Positions 18,730 through 27,284 of a stretch of 64,000 nucleotides of DNA are shown here, one piece after another. Where the stretch lies: positions 62,001 through 126,000 of the forward strand of contig NZ_JADPKS010000046.1 in the NCBI RefSeq assembly GCF_023074175.1, in the 5' to 3' direction. A model generated the notes under the pieces. The model was given only the letters and a program-made list of their open reading frames with translations. It had not been told where the DNA came from and did not search any database. Position numbers and translations under genes: made by a program. Numbering within the stretch: position 1 is the stretch's first letter; every line of letters begins with the position of its first letter. Source of the stretch: Bradyrhizobium sp. 139 (GTDB lineage: Bacteria; Pseudomonadota; Alphaproteobacteria; Rhizobiales; Xanthobacteraceae).

Positions 18730-19938
18730 GTGACGACGACGACACCGAATGCTGCGCGCGCCAAGCTGCCCAGGGGGATTTGGGTGCTCGGCTTCGTCTC
18801 GATGCTGATGGACGTCTCCTCCGAGATGATCCACGCTCTGCTGCCGGTCTATCTCGTCACCGTGCTGGGGGCCTCCACACTCACGGTTGGCTTCATCGAG
18901 GGCATTGCCGAAGCGACCGCCTCGATCACGAAAATCTTCTCTGGCGCGATGTCCGACTGGCTCGGCCGGCGCAAGCTCCTCGCAGCGCTCGGCTACGGGC
19001 TAGCCGCGCTGACAAAGCCGCTGTTCCCGCTTGCCCCCAGCGTCGGATGGCTGGTTGCCGCGCGCTTCATTGACCGCGTCGGCAAGGGTATTCGCGGCGC
19101 GCCGCGCGACGCGCTGATCGCCGATATCGCGCCTGCCCGACTGCGCGGCGCGAGCTTCGGCCTGCGGCAGTCGCTCGACACCATCGGCGCGTTCGTCGGA
19201 CCGCTCGTTGCGATCGGACTGATGTGGTGGACGGCGGACAATTTTGCCGCCGTGTTCTGGGTGGCAGTGCTGCCGGCGTTCCTGTCGTTCGGCCTGATCG
19301 CGTTCGCGGTGAACGAGCCGGAGCCAGACCCTGGTCGTGAGCCACCGAAAAATCCGCTGAACGCCGCCGCGATGCGGCAGCTTGGATCCGTGTACTGGCG
19401 TGTCGTCGCGATCGGAATCGCCTTCACGCTGGCGCGCTTCAGCGAGGCCTTTCTGATCCTGCGCGCGCAGAACATCGGGCTCAATGCGATGTGGGTGCCG
19501 GCGGTGTTGGTGCTGATGAACGTGGTCTATGCCCTGTCGGCCTATCCGGCCGGCGTACTGTCGGACCGGATCAACCGGACCGGCGTGCTCGCGCTCGGCC
19601 TCGTCTTCCTCGCCGGCGCCGATCTCGCGCTCGCGCTGTTGCCGAACCTAGCGGGCCTCGCGCTCGGCGTCGTGCTGTGGGGGCTGCATATGGGATTGAC
19701 TCAAGGCCTGCTGTCGGCCCTCGTCGCCGACGCCGCGCCGCCGAGCCTGCGCGGCACCGCATTCGGCTATTTCAACCTGTTCACCGGACTTGCCTTGCTG
19801 GCCGCGAGCGTGATCGCCGGCGCGATGTGGGATGCCTATGGACCGGCGGCCACGTTTTTGGCCGGGCTCGGCTTCGCGCTGGTCGCGCTCGCAGGGCTGC
19901 TCGCCGTCGGCAACGGCCTGGCAGCGGAGAACAGATGA
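18730..19938 (+). CDS. MFS transporter, first gene of the fluoride operon
   Basis: The 402-residue transporter has twelve predicted membrane helices and the MFS cytoplasmic signature DWLGRRK near residue 80. RFIDRVGKGIRGAPRDALIAD (115-135) is characteristic of a drug/H+-type MFS subgroup. Translation starts at a GTG with AGGAG five bases upstream. It is the first gene after the riboswitch terminator, so its expression should follow cytoplasmic fluoride, but its substrate is unknown. It may export a fluoride-related toxicant or a metal-fluoride complex; this is speculation from position. Confidence 0.88.
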   Translation: MTTTTPNAARAKLPRGIWVLGFVSMLMDVSSEMIHALLPVYLVTVLGASTLTVGFIEGIAEATASITKIFSGAMSDWLGRRKLLAALGYGLAALTKPLFPLAPSVGWLVAARFIDRVGKGIRGAPRDALIADIAPARLRGASFGLRQSLDTIGAFVGPLVAIGLMWWTADNFAAVFWVAVLPAFLSFGLIAFAVNEPEPDPGREPPKNPLNAAAMRQLGSVYWRVVAIGIAFTLARFSEAFLILRAQNIGLNAMWVPAVLVLMNVVYALSAYPAGVLSDRINRTGVLALGLVFLAGADLALALLPNLAGLALGVVLWGLHMGLTQGLLSALVADAAPPSLRGTAFGYFNLFTGLALLAASVIAGAMWDAYGPAATFLAGLGFALVALAGLLAVGNGLAAENR

Positions 19939-19957
19939 TGGTGGGGGATCGTTCGTC

Positions 19958-20347
19958 GTGTTGAGCGGAGCGGTAGCAATCGTGGGCGGCTGCGTGCTCG
20001 GCGGCTGCACGCGCTATTTCGTCTCGGGCGCGATCGCGCGGCGGCTGGGCGAGACCTTTCCCTGGGGTACCATGACCATCAACGTCACCGGCGCCTTCAT
20101 GATCGGCATTTTTGGCGCGCTGGCGACCCATCCCGGCTCGGTGTTCGCGGCGCCCAATCCATGGCTGTTCGCGGTGACCGGGTTTCTCGGCTGCTACACC
20201 ACGGTATCCTCGTTCAGCTTGCAAACCCTGACCTTGGCGCGGAGCGGCGAGCCGATGCATGCCCTCGGCAATGTCGTATTCTCGGTCGTGCTGTGCCTTG
20301 CGGCCGTCAGTTGCGGCTTTCTCCTTGCAGACAGTTTTGGGGGCTAG
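19958..20347 (+). CDS. crcB: CrcB/Fluc fluoride channel, first subunit
   Basis: The 129-residue protein has four membrane segments and Fluc motifs: GGCTRY (15-20) with the conserved Arg, INVTG (41-45) with the pore Asn, and GFLGCYTTVSSFS (75-87) with the TT and Phe-box residues. Fluc proteins assemble as antiparallel dimers that expel fluoride. The GTG start is chosen because upstream codons overlap the MFS 3' end and lack family similarity. The next gene encodes a second CrcB, so the pair probably forms a heterodimer with opposite topologies. Confidence 0.92.
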   Translation: MLSGAVAIVGGCVLGGCTRYFVSGAIARRLGETFPWGTMTINVTGAFMIGIFGALATHPGSVFAAPNPWLFAVTGFLGCYTTVSSFSLQTLTLARSGEPMHALGNVVFSVVLCLAAVSCGFLLADSFGG

Positions 20348-20353
20348 AGGCAG

Positions 20354-20779
20354 ATGAACTCTCCTTCTGCCGAGCGCTGGCGCACCGCGATACTCTATGC
20401 CTGGGTTGCCGCCGGCAGCATCGCCGGCGGGCTGACGCGCTATCTGGTCGGACTTGCGCTCGACACCGGCCCCAGATTTCCCGTCGCAACGCTGTTCGTC
20501 AACGCGACGGGCTCGTTGATCATCGGATTCTACGCGACGCTGACCGGCCCCGACGGCCGCGTGCTGGCGCGGCCCGAGCACCGGCAGTTCGTCATGACCG
20601 GGTTTTGCGGCGGCTACACCACCTTCTCGAGCTTCAGCCTGGAGACCTTCCGCCTGTTCCATGGGGACATGAAATACACGGCGCTCGCCTACATCGCGGC
20701 GTCCGTCATCTGCTGGCTGGTGTCCGTGTGGGTCGGCCATATGATGGCAAGCCGCTACAACCGCTTGACAAGGAGCTGA
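20354..20779 (+). CDS. crcB: CrcB/Fluc fluoride channel, second subunit
   Basis: The 141-residue partner of the preceding channel has the same motifs in a closer-to-consensus form: GGLTRY, VNATGSLIIGF and GFCGGYTTFSSFSLE. The N-terminus is longer and the C-terminus is basic (MASRYNRLTRS). The charge pattern differs from the first subunit, which fits opposite membrane orientation. Only six bases separate the genes. Adjacent crcB pairs coding for heterodimeric channels are known in several bacteria. Confidence 0.93.
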   Translation: MNSPSAERWRTAILYAWVAAGSIAGGLTRYLVGLALDTGPRFPVATLFVNATGSLIIGFYATLTGPDGRVLARPEHRQFVMTGFCGGYTTFSSFSLETFRLFHGDMKYTALAYIAASVICWLVSVWVGHMMASRYNRLTRS

Positions 20780-20781
20780 CC

Positions 20782-21123
20782 ATGCAAATCCCCAATCAGG
20801 CCGTTTCGCTTCGGATCTTCATCGGCGAGAGCGACCATTTCGACGGCAAGCCGCTTTACGAAGCGATCGTGACGACGGCGCGCGAGCGGCATCTCGCGGG
20901 CGCCACCGTGCTGCGCGGTCCGATGGGGTTCGGCAAGTCGAGCCGGCTGCACACCTCGAAGATCCTGCGGCTCTCGGAAGATTTGCCGCTCTTGATCGAG
21001 ATCGTCGACAGCGAGGACAACATCAACGCATTCCTGCCCATCCTGGATGGCATGATGTCGAGCGGCCTGATCACCTTGGAGAAGGTGCAGGTCCTGCAAT
21101 ATGGTGCGAAGGCCGCTGGCTGA
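20782..21123 (+). CDS. DUF190 family protein (PII-like fold)
   Basis: The 113-residue protein follows the DUF190 pattern: LRIFIGESDHFDGKPLYEAI, ATVLRGPMGFGKSS, and LPLLIEIVDSEDNINAFLP. The family has a GlnB/PII-like ferredoxin fold and is recurrently encoded beside crcB genes; a regulatory or ligand-sensing role on the channel is inferred from that association. An AGGAG site precedes the ATG, two bases after the preceding stop. Confidence 0.9.
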   Translation: MQIPNQAVSLRIFIGESDHFDGKPLYEAIVTTARERHLAGATVLRGPMGFGKSSRLHTSKILRLSEDLPLLIEIVDSEDNINAFLPILDGMMSSGLITLEKVQVLQYGAKAAG

Positions 21124-21168
21124 CGCCGCGGCTGGAACCGAGAGACGCCCGCCGTTTCAGGAGGCGGA

Positions 21169-21468
21169 ATGAACGACACCGTTACTAAGCCGAAAACCAG
21201 GACCAAGGTCGAGCGGCCGAAGCTGCACAAGGTCATCCTGATCAACGATGACTACACACCGCGTGAATTCGTCACAATGATACTCAAGGCGGAATTCCGC
21301 ATGACGGAGGATCTGGCCTACAAGGTCATGATCACCGCGCACAAGCTGGGCGCCTGCGTGGTCGCCGTGTTCACCAAGGACGTCGCCGGGACCAAGGCCA
21401 CGCGCGCAACGGATGTCGCCCGCAGCAAGGGCTACCCGCTGCTGTTCACGACAGAGCCGGAAGAGTAG
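21169..21468 (+). CDS. clpS: ClpS-family N-degron adaptor, second-type paralogue
   Basis: The 99-residue product has the ClpS core HKVILINDDYTPREFVTMIL and the C-terminal strand block (KLGACVVAVFTKDVAGTKATR). ClpS delivers substrates with N-terminal bulky hydrophobic residues to ClpAP. At the gate position of the binding pocket, where E. coli ClpS has Met (NDDYTPMEF), this protein has Arg, suggesting altered selectivity as in alphaproteobacterial ClpS2 paralogues. A strong AGGAGG site precedes it. It lies 45 bases after DUF190 on the same strand and could be the last gene of the fluoride operon. It ends three bases from the convergent cyclase gene. Confidence 0.9.
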   Translation: MNDTVTKPKTRTKVERPKLHKVILINDDYTPREFVTMILKAEFRMTEDLAYKVMITAHKLGACVVAVFTKDVAGTKATRATDVARSKGYPLLFTTEPEE

Positions 21469-21471
21469 CGG

Positions 21472-22662
21472 TCAGTCGACCAGCGCCGACGCTTCCTCCG
21501 CCAGCCCATACACGCGCTGAGCCTTGGAAAATCCAGCGATCGGAAATTCGCCGAGCTCACGCCAGTCGTGGTGACAGACATTGGCGAAGCCTTCCGAGGC
21601 GACGACGGTCCGCCCCAGGCGGCCCGTGATCTTCTCCAGTCTTGCCGCGAGATTGACGGCGGGTCCGATGCAGGTGAAGTCGAGGCGATTGCCGCCGCCG
21701 ATATTGCCGTAGAGGATGTTGCCGACGTGGAGCGCGACGCCGAAGCGGAAGCGCTCGATCACGTCGCCGACGGGAAACGCGAGCGCCTCGACGCTGGCGC
21801 GGGATTCGCGCGCCGCCTCCAGCACGCGCGAACAGACATGGGCGGCATCGCCGACATATTCGTCGATCGGGAATACCGCAAGCAGGCCGTCGCCCATGAA
21901 TTTGAGAACCTCGCCGCCATGGCCCCGGATCGCGGTGACCTGGCAATCGAAATACTGGTTGAGGATCTCGACCACGGTCTCGGCTGGCAGCCGGTCCGAC
22001 AGCGCGGTGAAGCCGCGCAGATCCGAGAGCCAGATCGCGGCCTGCATGGTGTCGTTGTGGCCGCGGCGGATCTGGCCGCCGAGAATGCGCTCGCCGGCGC
22101 GGTTGCCAACGTAGGTGTCGAGCAGCATCGCGGCGGTGCGGCGCAGGCTGACGATCTCGCTGACGCGCGCGAGCGGCGCCATGATAGCCCGGATCGCCGC
22201 GATGTCGCCGTCGCTGAAACCGCCGGGACGCCGGGTGACCCAGCTCGTCGCGTGGATTGAGCCGTCGAGATACGGCATCGGCACCGCGATATAGTCAGTC
22301 ACGCCTTCGGCGCGAATGTCGTCGAGGAACGGAAAGCGCTTGCTCTCGGGGTCATCCATGCGGCCCCTGACCTCGATCCCCTCCTCGAACACGATCCGCA
22401 GCGGACTTCTGGCGAATTCCGGCGTCTCCAGTATCTCGAAGTCGACGGTGCCGATCTCGACCTTCTGGCCCTGTCGCCAGATGAAGTTGCGGCCGAAGAT
22501 TTCCGGATGCAGCGTGCGGATGAAGATGCCGAACCGCCACAGCGGCAGGCCGGCTTCGACCAGATGTTCGCAGACATCCGCAATCATCTCGGCCGGCGTC
22601 CCCGACGACCTTGCGCCGTCGATCAGCCAGTTGATGATACGCTGGAGCCCCGAGCTTTCCAT
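21472..22662 (-). CDS. Class III adenylate/guanylate cyclase
   Basis: The 396-residue protein has a C-terminal cyclase homology domain (about 205-370). Metal-binding aspartates lie in WLSDLRGFTALSDR (Asp214) and KFMGDGLLAVF (Asp258), and CIGPAVNLAARLE gives the transition-state region. The N-terminal 190 residues look like a GAF-type sensor, with no membrane segment visible, so the enzyme is probably cytosolic. Its product is likely cAMP, but nucleotide specificity cannot be fixed by eye. It is transcribed alone. Confidence 0.9.
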   Translation of the reverse strand: MESSGLQRIINWLIDGARSSGTPAEMIADVCEHLVEAGLPLWRFGIFIRTLHPEIFGRNFIWRQGQKVEIGTVDFEILETPEFARSPLRIVFEEGIEVRGRMDDPESKRFPFLDDIRAEGVTDYIAVPMPYLDGSIHATSWVTRRPGGFSDGDIAAIRAIMAPLARVSEIVSLRRTAAMLLDTYVGNRAGERILGGQIRRGHNDTMQAAIWLSDLRGFTALSDRLPAETVVEILNQYFDCQVTAIRGHGGEVLKFMGDGLLAVFPIDEYVGDAAHVCSRVLEAARESRASVEALAFPVGDVIERFRFGVALHVGNILYGNIGGGNRLDFTCIGPAVNLAARLEKITGRLGRTVVASEGFANVCHHDWRELGEFPIAGFSKAQRVYGLAEEASALVD

Positions 22663-22725
22663 GCCCGCATTTGCGGACGAAGTTGTGGCATCGTCAAGCT
22701 GCGCGGAGGACTAGTATCCGGAGCG

Positions 22726-23814
22726 CTAGCGCCCGACCTGCCCGCGGTCGCGCAGGAAATGATCGGCCAGCACACAGGCCATCATGGCTTCGCCGACGGG
22801 GACAGCGCGGATGCCGACGCAGGGGTCGTGGCGGCCCTTGGTCATGATCTCGGTGTCGGCGCCGTTGCGATCGACCGTCAAACGCGGCTGGAGGATCGAC
22901 GAGGTCGGCTTCACCGCGAAACGCACCACCACCGGCTGGCCCGTGGAAATTCCGCCCAGAACGCCACCGGCATGGTTGGACAAAAAGCGCGTGCCGTCAT
23001 TGCCGGTGCGCATCTCGTCGGCGTTCTCTTCGCCGGTGAGTTCGGCGGCGCCAAAGCCGGCGCCGATCTCGACGCCCTTCACCGCGTTGATGCTCATCAT
23101 CGCTGAGGCGAGCTCGGCATCGAGCTTGGCGTAGATCGGTGCGCCCAATCCTGCCGGCAGGCCCTCGGCGACGATCTCGATCACCGCGCCGATCGACGAG
23201 CCGCTCTTGCGGATGCCATCAAGGTAGGTTTCGAAGAACGCGGCCTTGTCCTTGTCGGGACAGAAGAACGGATTGTTGGCGATCTCGTCCCAGTCCCATT
23301 TGTCACGGTCGATCTTGTGCGGGCCCATCTGCACCAGCGCGCCGCGCACCCTCACGTCGGGCAGCACTTTTCGCGCGATGGCACCGGCGGCGACGCGCGT
23401 CGCCGTCTCGCGTGCCGAGGAACGGCCGCCGCCGCGATAATCGCGCAGGCCGTATTTGGCCTCATAGGTGAAGTCGGCATGGCCCGGCCGAAACTTGTCC
23501 TTGATCTCAGAATAGTCCTTCGAACGCTGGTCGGTGTTCTCGATCAGGAGCCCGATCGGCGTGCCCGTCGTCACCTGCACGCCGGTCTCCGGATGCGCCA
23601 TCACGCCAGACACAATTTTGACCTGGTCCGGCTCCTGGCGCTGGGTCGTGAAGCGCGACTGGCCGGGCCGGCGGCGATCGAGGTCACGCTGGATGTCGGC
23701 CTCGGTGAGCGGGATCATGGGCGGACAACCATCGACCACGCAGCCGATCGCCACCCCATGGCTCTCGCCGAAGGTGGTGACGCGAAACATGTGGCCGAAG
23801 GTGTTGAAGGACAT
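22726..23814 (-). CDS. aroC: Chorismate synthase
   Basis: The 362-residue enzyme converts 5-enolpyruvylshikimate-3-phosphate to chorismate with reduced FMN, the last common step of aromatic amino-acid synthesis. The N-terminal signature [17 protein letters not shown], the middle signature [12 protein letters not shown] and [10 protein letters not shown] are present. Length matches the family. It is followed by a family B palindromic repeat on its upstream side. Confidence 0.97.
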   Translation of the reverse strand: MSFNTFGHMFRVTTFGESHGVAIGCVVDGCPPMIPLTEADIQRDLDRRRPGQSRFTTQRQEPDQVKIVSGVMAHPETGVQVTTGTPIGLLIENTDQRSKDYSEIKDKFRPGHADFTYEAKYGLRDYRGGGRSSARETATRVAAGAIARKVLPDVRVRGALVQMGPHKIDRDKWDWDEIANNPFFCPDKDKAAFFETYLDGIRKSGSSIGAVIEIVAEGLPAGLGAPIYAKLDAELASAMMSINAVKGVEIGAGFGAAELTGEENADEMRTGNDGTRFLSNHAGGVLGGISTGQPVVVRFAVKPTSSILQPRLTVDRNGADTEIMTKGRHDPCVGIRAVPVGEAMMACVLADHFLRDRGQVGR

Positions 23815-23882
23815 CGCTCGCTCGTAGTCAGTTCTGACTTGTCGTAACGCGCCCTGAAATGAGGGTCAAATGCCGCCACAAT

Positions 23883-23984
23883 CGTCATGGCCGGGCCCGT
23901 CCCGGCCATCCACGCCCTTTGCCCCGGCAGCGAAGAGCGTGAATGCCCGGGACAAGCCCGGGCAGGACGACGGAGGACGTGGCG
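23883..23984. repeat. Palindromic intergenic repeat, family B
   Basis: GTCATGGCCGGG and CCCGGCCATCCACGCC form one arm set. GCGTGAATGCCCGGGACAAG with CCCGGGCAGGACGAC forms the other, with the halves mutually complementary. Related copies with the same GTCATG(G/C)CC ends occur at 35744-35861 and 37909-38015. It lies between aroC and the phosphatase gene. Confidence 0.75.
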
Positions 23985-23990
23985 CCAGCC

Positions 23991-24590
23991 TTAACTATAC
24001 TTCTCCAGCCGCCCGCCACGGAACACGTAAACCGCGCCCTGCTCGATGTAGAGTTCGGCGGCGCTGGCCGGCGTCTCCAGCCCGAGCGAGACCATCAGGG
24101 CCCGGCAGGTCCCACCATGGGCGACCGCGACGGTGTCGATCCGGAGCTGGTCGCACCAGGCGCGCACGCGGACCTGCACATCGGCATAGGTCTCCCCGCC
24201 CGCGGGACCTACCGTCCATTTATCGGCGAGGCGCCGGGCGTAGACATCGGGATCGGAGGCCTCGCTCTCGGCCAGCGTCAGCCCTTCCCAGATGCCGTAG
24301 CCGATCTCGCGCAGGCGATCGTCGAGCGCGTAGTCCGCAGGCGGCAATTCGAGCTTGCCGCGCGCGAGTTCCATGGTCTGGCGTGCACGCCCGAGCGGAC
24401 TCGATACGTAGGGTAACGCTGCCTTGTCCTTGCCGTCGCGCTTGAAGAGATCCGCCAACACGCCGCCGGCCTGCTCGGCCTGACCGCGTCCGCGCGCGTT
24501 CAGCGGAACGTCCTTGGTGCCCTGAAGCCTCCCGAGCGCATTCCACTCGGTCTCGCCGTGGCGAAGATAATAGATCGTGGGCACGGGCAT
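23991..24590 (-). CDS. Histidine phosphatase family protein (phosphoglycerate-mutase-like)
   Basis: The 199-residue protein has the catalytic RHGE motif with His11 in YYLRHGETEWNALGR. SSPLGRARQTMELA supplies the second arginine, REIGYGIWEGLT the acidic residue and VAHGGTCRAL the second catalytic histidine. The class includes alpha-ribazole phosphatases and broad phosphatases, and the substrate is not clear. It is 12 bases downstream of fabI and may be co-transcribed with it. Confidence 0.9.
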   Translation of the reverse strand: MPVPTIYYLRHGETEWNALGRLQGTKDVPLNARGRGQAEQAGGVLADLFKRDGKDKAALPYVSSPLGRARQTMELARGKLELPPADYALDDRLREIGYGIWEGLTLAESEASDPDVYARRLADKWTVGPAGGETYADVQVRVRAWCDQLRIDTVAVAHGGTCRALMVSLGLETPASAAELYIEQGAVYVFRGGRLEKYS

Positions 24591-24602
24591 TGCGGGTGAA
24601 GG

Positions 24603-25418
24603 TTAGTCCTTGCCGCCGAACGAGATGTCAGGCGCGTCGGGTCGTTTCATGCCCAGCACGTGATAGCCGGAATCGACGTGATGCACCTCGCCGGTGACGC
24701 CGCGCGACAGGTCGCAGAGGAAATACAGCGCGCTGCCGCCAACGTCTTCGGTCGACACGTTGCGCCGCATCGGCGCGTTATGCTCGTTCCACTTCAGGAT
24801 ATAGCGGAAGTCGCCGATGCCGGAGGCGGCGAGCGTCTTGATCGGCCCAGCCGAGATCGCATTGACGCGGATGTTCTTCTCGCCGAGATCGGCCGCGAGA
24901 TAGCGCACGCTGGCCTCCAGCGCAGCTTTTGCCACGCCCATCACGTTGTAGTGCGGCATCCACTTCTCAGCGCCGTAATAGCTGAGCGTGACGATCGAAC
25001 CGCCGTCGGTCATCAGCTTCTCGGCGCGCTGTGTGACCGCGGTCAGCGAGTAGCAGGAGATCAGCATCGACTTGGTGAAATTCTCCTGCGTGGTATCGAC
25101 GTAGCGACCGTCGAGCTGCTCGCCATAGGCGATCGCGTGCACCAGGAAGTCGATCTTGCCCCACTTCTCCTGCAACACCGCGAAAGCGGCGTCGATGGTC
25201 GCGGCATCGGTGACGTCGCAATGGCCGAGCACGAGCCCGCCGATCTCGGCGGCGAGCGGCTCGACGCGCTTCTTCAGCGCATCGCCCTGATAGGTGAAGG
25301 CGAGCTCGGCACCGGCCGCATGGCATGCCTTAGCAATGCCCCAGGCGATCGAGCGGTTGTTGGCAAGGCCGAGGATCACCCCGCGCTTGCCCTGCATCAA
25401 ACCCGAATTCTGCGCCAT
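24603..25418 (-). CDS. fabI: Enoyl-[acyl-carrier-protein] reductase (NADH)
   Basis: The 271-residue SDR enzyme catalyses the last reduction of fatty-acid elongation. The FabI-specific nucleotide motif GLANNRSIAWGIAKA replaces the usual TGxxxGIG. The catalytic dyad lies in SYYGAEK...YNVMGVAKAALE (Tyr-x6-Lys), preceded by HAIAYG. The C-terminal GVTGEVHHVDSGYHVLGM is characteristic and determines triclosan-type inhibitor binding. It is the first gene of a probable two-gene unit with the phosphatase. Confidence 0.96.
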   Translation of the reverse strand: MAQNSGLMQGKRGVILGLANNRSIAWGIAKACHAAGAELAFTYQGDALKKRVEPLAAEIGGLVLGHCDVTDAATIDAAFAVLQEKWGKIDFLVHAIAYGEQLDGRYVDTTQENFTKSMLISCYSLTAVTQRAEKLMTDGGSIVTLSYYGAEKWMPHYNVMGVAKAALEASVRYLAADLGEKNIRVNAISAGPIKTLAASGIGDFRYILKWNEHNAPMRRNVSTEDVGGSALYFLCDLSRGVTGEVHHVDSGYHVLGMKRPDAPDISFGGKD

Positions 25419-25590
25419 TTTGCTAACGTCCCATCGAGCTCTCGTGAGGTCTGGAGGTACACCAGCCCTCCTTCGCGGTACAGTCCTAATACGCGGCGTT
25501 AACGCTGTTCCGAGCGCCGGAATAGCCGTTCCGTTCGGGTGTTATGATGATTGAGGCGCTCGCGCCGAACACTAGGACATCAAGACGGCA

Positions 25591-26079
25591 ATGAGCGCGT
25601 TTCGCCAGAGTGTGGAAGCCATGATCCCGGCGTTGCGCCGCTACGCCCGCGCGCTCACGCGCGATGCGGATGCGGCCGATGATCTGGTGCAGGATACGTT
25701 GGTGCGGGCGCTGCGTTCGGAGCGCCTGTTCCTCGGAGGCGACGTCAGGAGCTGGCTCTATACGATCCTGACCAATCTCAACAAAAACCGGCGGCGCTCG
25801 CTGGCAAGGCGCCCGCAATTCACGCCACTGACCGAGAACAACCCGGATGCCAGCGGGACCGAAGCCGAAGGGCGCGATATCGAGAAGGCGCTGACGACGC
25901 TGGTCGAAGAGCAGCGCTCGGTGCTGCTGCTGGTGATGCTGGAGGGCATGAGCTACCGCGAGGTCGCCGACATTCAGGGCGTGCCGATCGGCACCGTGAT
26001 GTCGCGCCTGGCGCGCGCGCGCGCCCATGTTAAGGCCTCGCTGGAAGGTGAGCGCCCGGCGCTCAAGCGGGTGAAATGA
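25591..26079 (+). CDS. ECF-type RNA polymerase sigma factor
   Basis: The 162-residue protein has sigma region 2 (about 8-75, LTRDADAADDLVQDTLVRAL and RSWLYTILTNLNKNRRR) and region 4 (105-155, LVEEQRSVLLLVMLEGMSYREVADI with the helix-turn-helix GVPIGTVMSRLARARAHVK). It has no region 3. A membrane anti-sigma factor follows 106 bases downstream, so it belongs to the ECF groups controlled by a zinc-finger-like or ASDII-type anti-sigma. It is not the EcfG general-stress sigma, whose partner would be NepR. Confidence 0.93.
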   Translation: MSAFRQSVEAMIPALRRYARALTRDADAADDLVQDTLVRALRSERLFLGGDVRSWLYTILTNLNKNRRRSLARRPQFTPLTENNPDASGTEAEGRDIEKALTTLVEEQRSVLLLVMLEGMSYREVADIQGVPIGTVMSRLARARAHVKASLEGERPALKRVK

Positions 26080-26185
26080 TGGCAGGGTTGATGCATTACG
26101 CAGGTCACTTCCCGTGCGTGGAGCGGGAAGCAGCACAGTTGAAGCACGAAGAACATTTTGGGCCGCAGAGCCAGAGACGATCGAT

Positions 26186-26956
26186 ATGAACGACCGCAAT
26201 ATTCCCGTTACCGAAGACGAGTTGCACGCCTATGTCGATGGCGAGTTGCCGGCCGAGCGCCGCGCCGACGTCGAGGCCTGGCTTGCCGCACACCCTGACG
26301 ATGCCGGGCGCGTGCAGTCCTGGCGCGCCATGGCCGAGATGCTGCATGCCCGTTACGACGCCGTTGCCCAGGAGCCGGTGCCGGCCCGGCTGGAGCTCGA
26401 GCGGCTGGAGCGCCGCCCCCGGCAATGGCTGTATGGCGCCGCGGCGGCTGTGCTGGTCGCCTTCGTGGCCGGCAGTACCGCCGGCTGGATGGCGCATGGC
26501 GCCGCGAACGCCCCTTCGACTTTCCGGAGCTTTACGGCGGACGCGCTCGACGCCCACCGCCTCTATGTTGTCGAGGTCCGGCATCCCGTCGAGGTCGGCG
26601 GCAACGAGCGCGATCATCTCCAGGCCTGGCTGACCCGGCGCTGCGGCTGGACCGTGTTCGCGCCGAACCTGGAGGCGAGCGGGCTGAAGCTCGTCGGCGG
26701 CCGGCTCTTGCCTGGGCCGAACGGTCCGGCGTCGTTCCTGATGTATGAGGGCACCTCGGGCGAGCGGTACACGATCTACACCGCCAAGACCGAGAACGGC
26801 GCGACGCAGATGCGCTACGCCAAAACGGACAAGGACGGGGCGCTGTTCTGGGCCGAGCGCGGCGTCGGCTACGTCGTCAGCGGCGGCAGCGACCGCGCTC
26901 GCCTGACCAAGGTAGCGCAGGCGGTGTACGACCAAGCCGAGAAAAACGGCACCTGA
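26186..26956 (+). CDS. Membrane anti-sigma factor
   Basis: The 256-residue protein starts with an anti-sigma domain (1-75, DELHAYVDGELPAERRADVEAWLAAHP) that should bind the preceding ECF factor. One transmembrane helix follows (about 85-110, AAAAVLVAFVAGSTAGW) and then a periplasmic sensor part of about 145 residues. The domain lacks the HxxxCxxC zinc motif. The ATG chosen fits the family N-terminus; an upstream in-frame GTG-like extension shows no domain. The signal sensed is unknown. Confidence 0.88.
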   Translation: MNDRNIPVTEDELHAYVDGELPAERRADVEAWLAAHPDDAGRVQSWRAMAEMLHARYDAVAQEPVPARLELERLERRPRQWLYGAAAAVLVAFVAGSTAGWMAHGAANAPSTFRSFTADALDAHRLYVVEVRHPVEVGGNERDHLQAWLTRRCGWTVFAPNLEASGLKLVGGRLLPGPNGPASFLMYEGTSGERYTIYTAKTENGATQMRYAKTDKDGALFWAERGVGYVVSGGSDRARLTKVAQAVYDQAEKNGT

Positions 26957-27284
26957 ACAACCGCATAAAGGCGGTGCCTCGATTCCGTCATTGAAAATTT
27001 GGAATCAAGACATGGGCGCGTCTCATTATCGCACCGGATGATCACGCGAAAATGAGCAGCGCTCGATCCGCCGATCGACGCAGGCGGCCTCGATTGGGGT
27101 TTTTGGTACCGCGCTGGTCCCCCTCTCGAGGCCGCACCTTTTTTATCGGCTGCCCCGCCGGACCGCCGACACGTCCAAGCACGTGAGCCGAGAAGCGCTA
27201 TCACGCCTCAGGCATATGATGAGCATCATCTGCTGAGCGATGCTCTAGACCTTTAGGAGAAACCCCCTCAGTTGCGATCTCGCC
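26957..27284. other. Intergenic region with a possible small RNA
   Basis: The 328 bases between the anti-sigma gene and the convergent co-chaperone gene contain a short dyad GATTCC...GGAATC near 26981 and a very strong hairpin with a T tract (27084-27144). No coding frame with plausible composition and ribosome site is seen. The terminator is 128 bases beyond the anti-sigma stop, further than a usual operon terminator, so a small RNA ending there is possible. Confidence 0.4.
27084..27144 (+). terminator. Strong intrinsic terminator (operon end or sRNA end)
   Basis: A perfect 10-bp stem GCGGCCTCGA/TCGAGGCCGC is extended inside by GGGG/CCCC across a two-base internal loop. It is followed by ACC and six T residues. 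The T tract on this strand only makes it a forward terminator. Confidence 0.75.

Noticed and set aside
25591..26956. EcfG/NepR/PhyR general-stress locus
   Set aside because: The sigma factor is paired with a membrane anti-sigma, and no NepR or PhyR gene is adjacent, so it is a different ECF pair.
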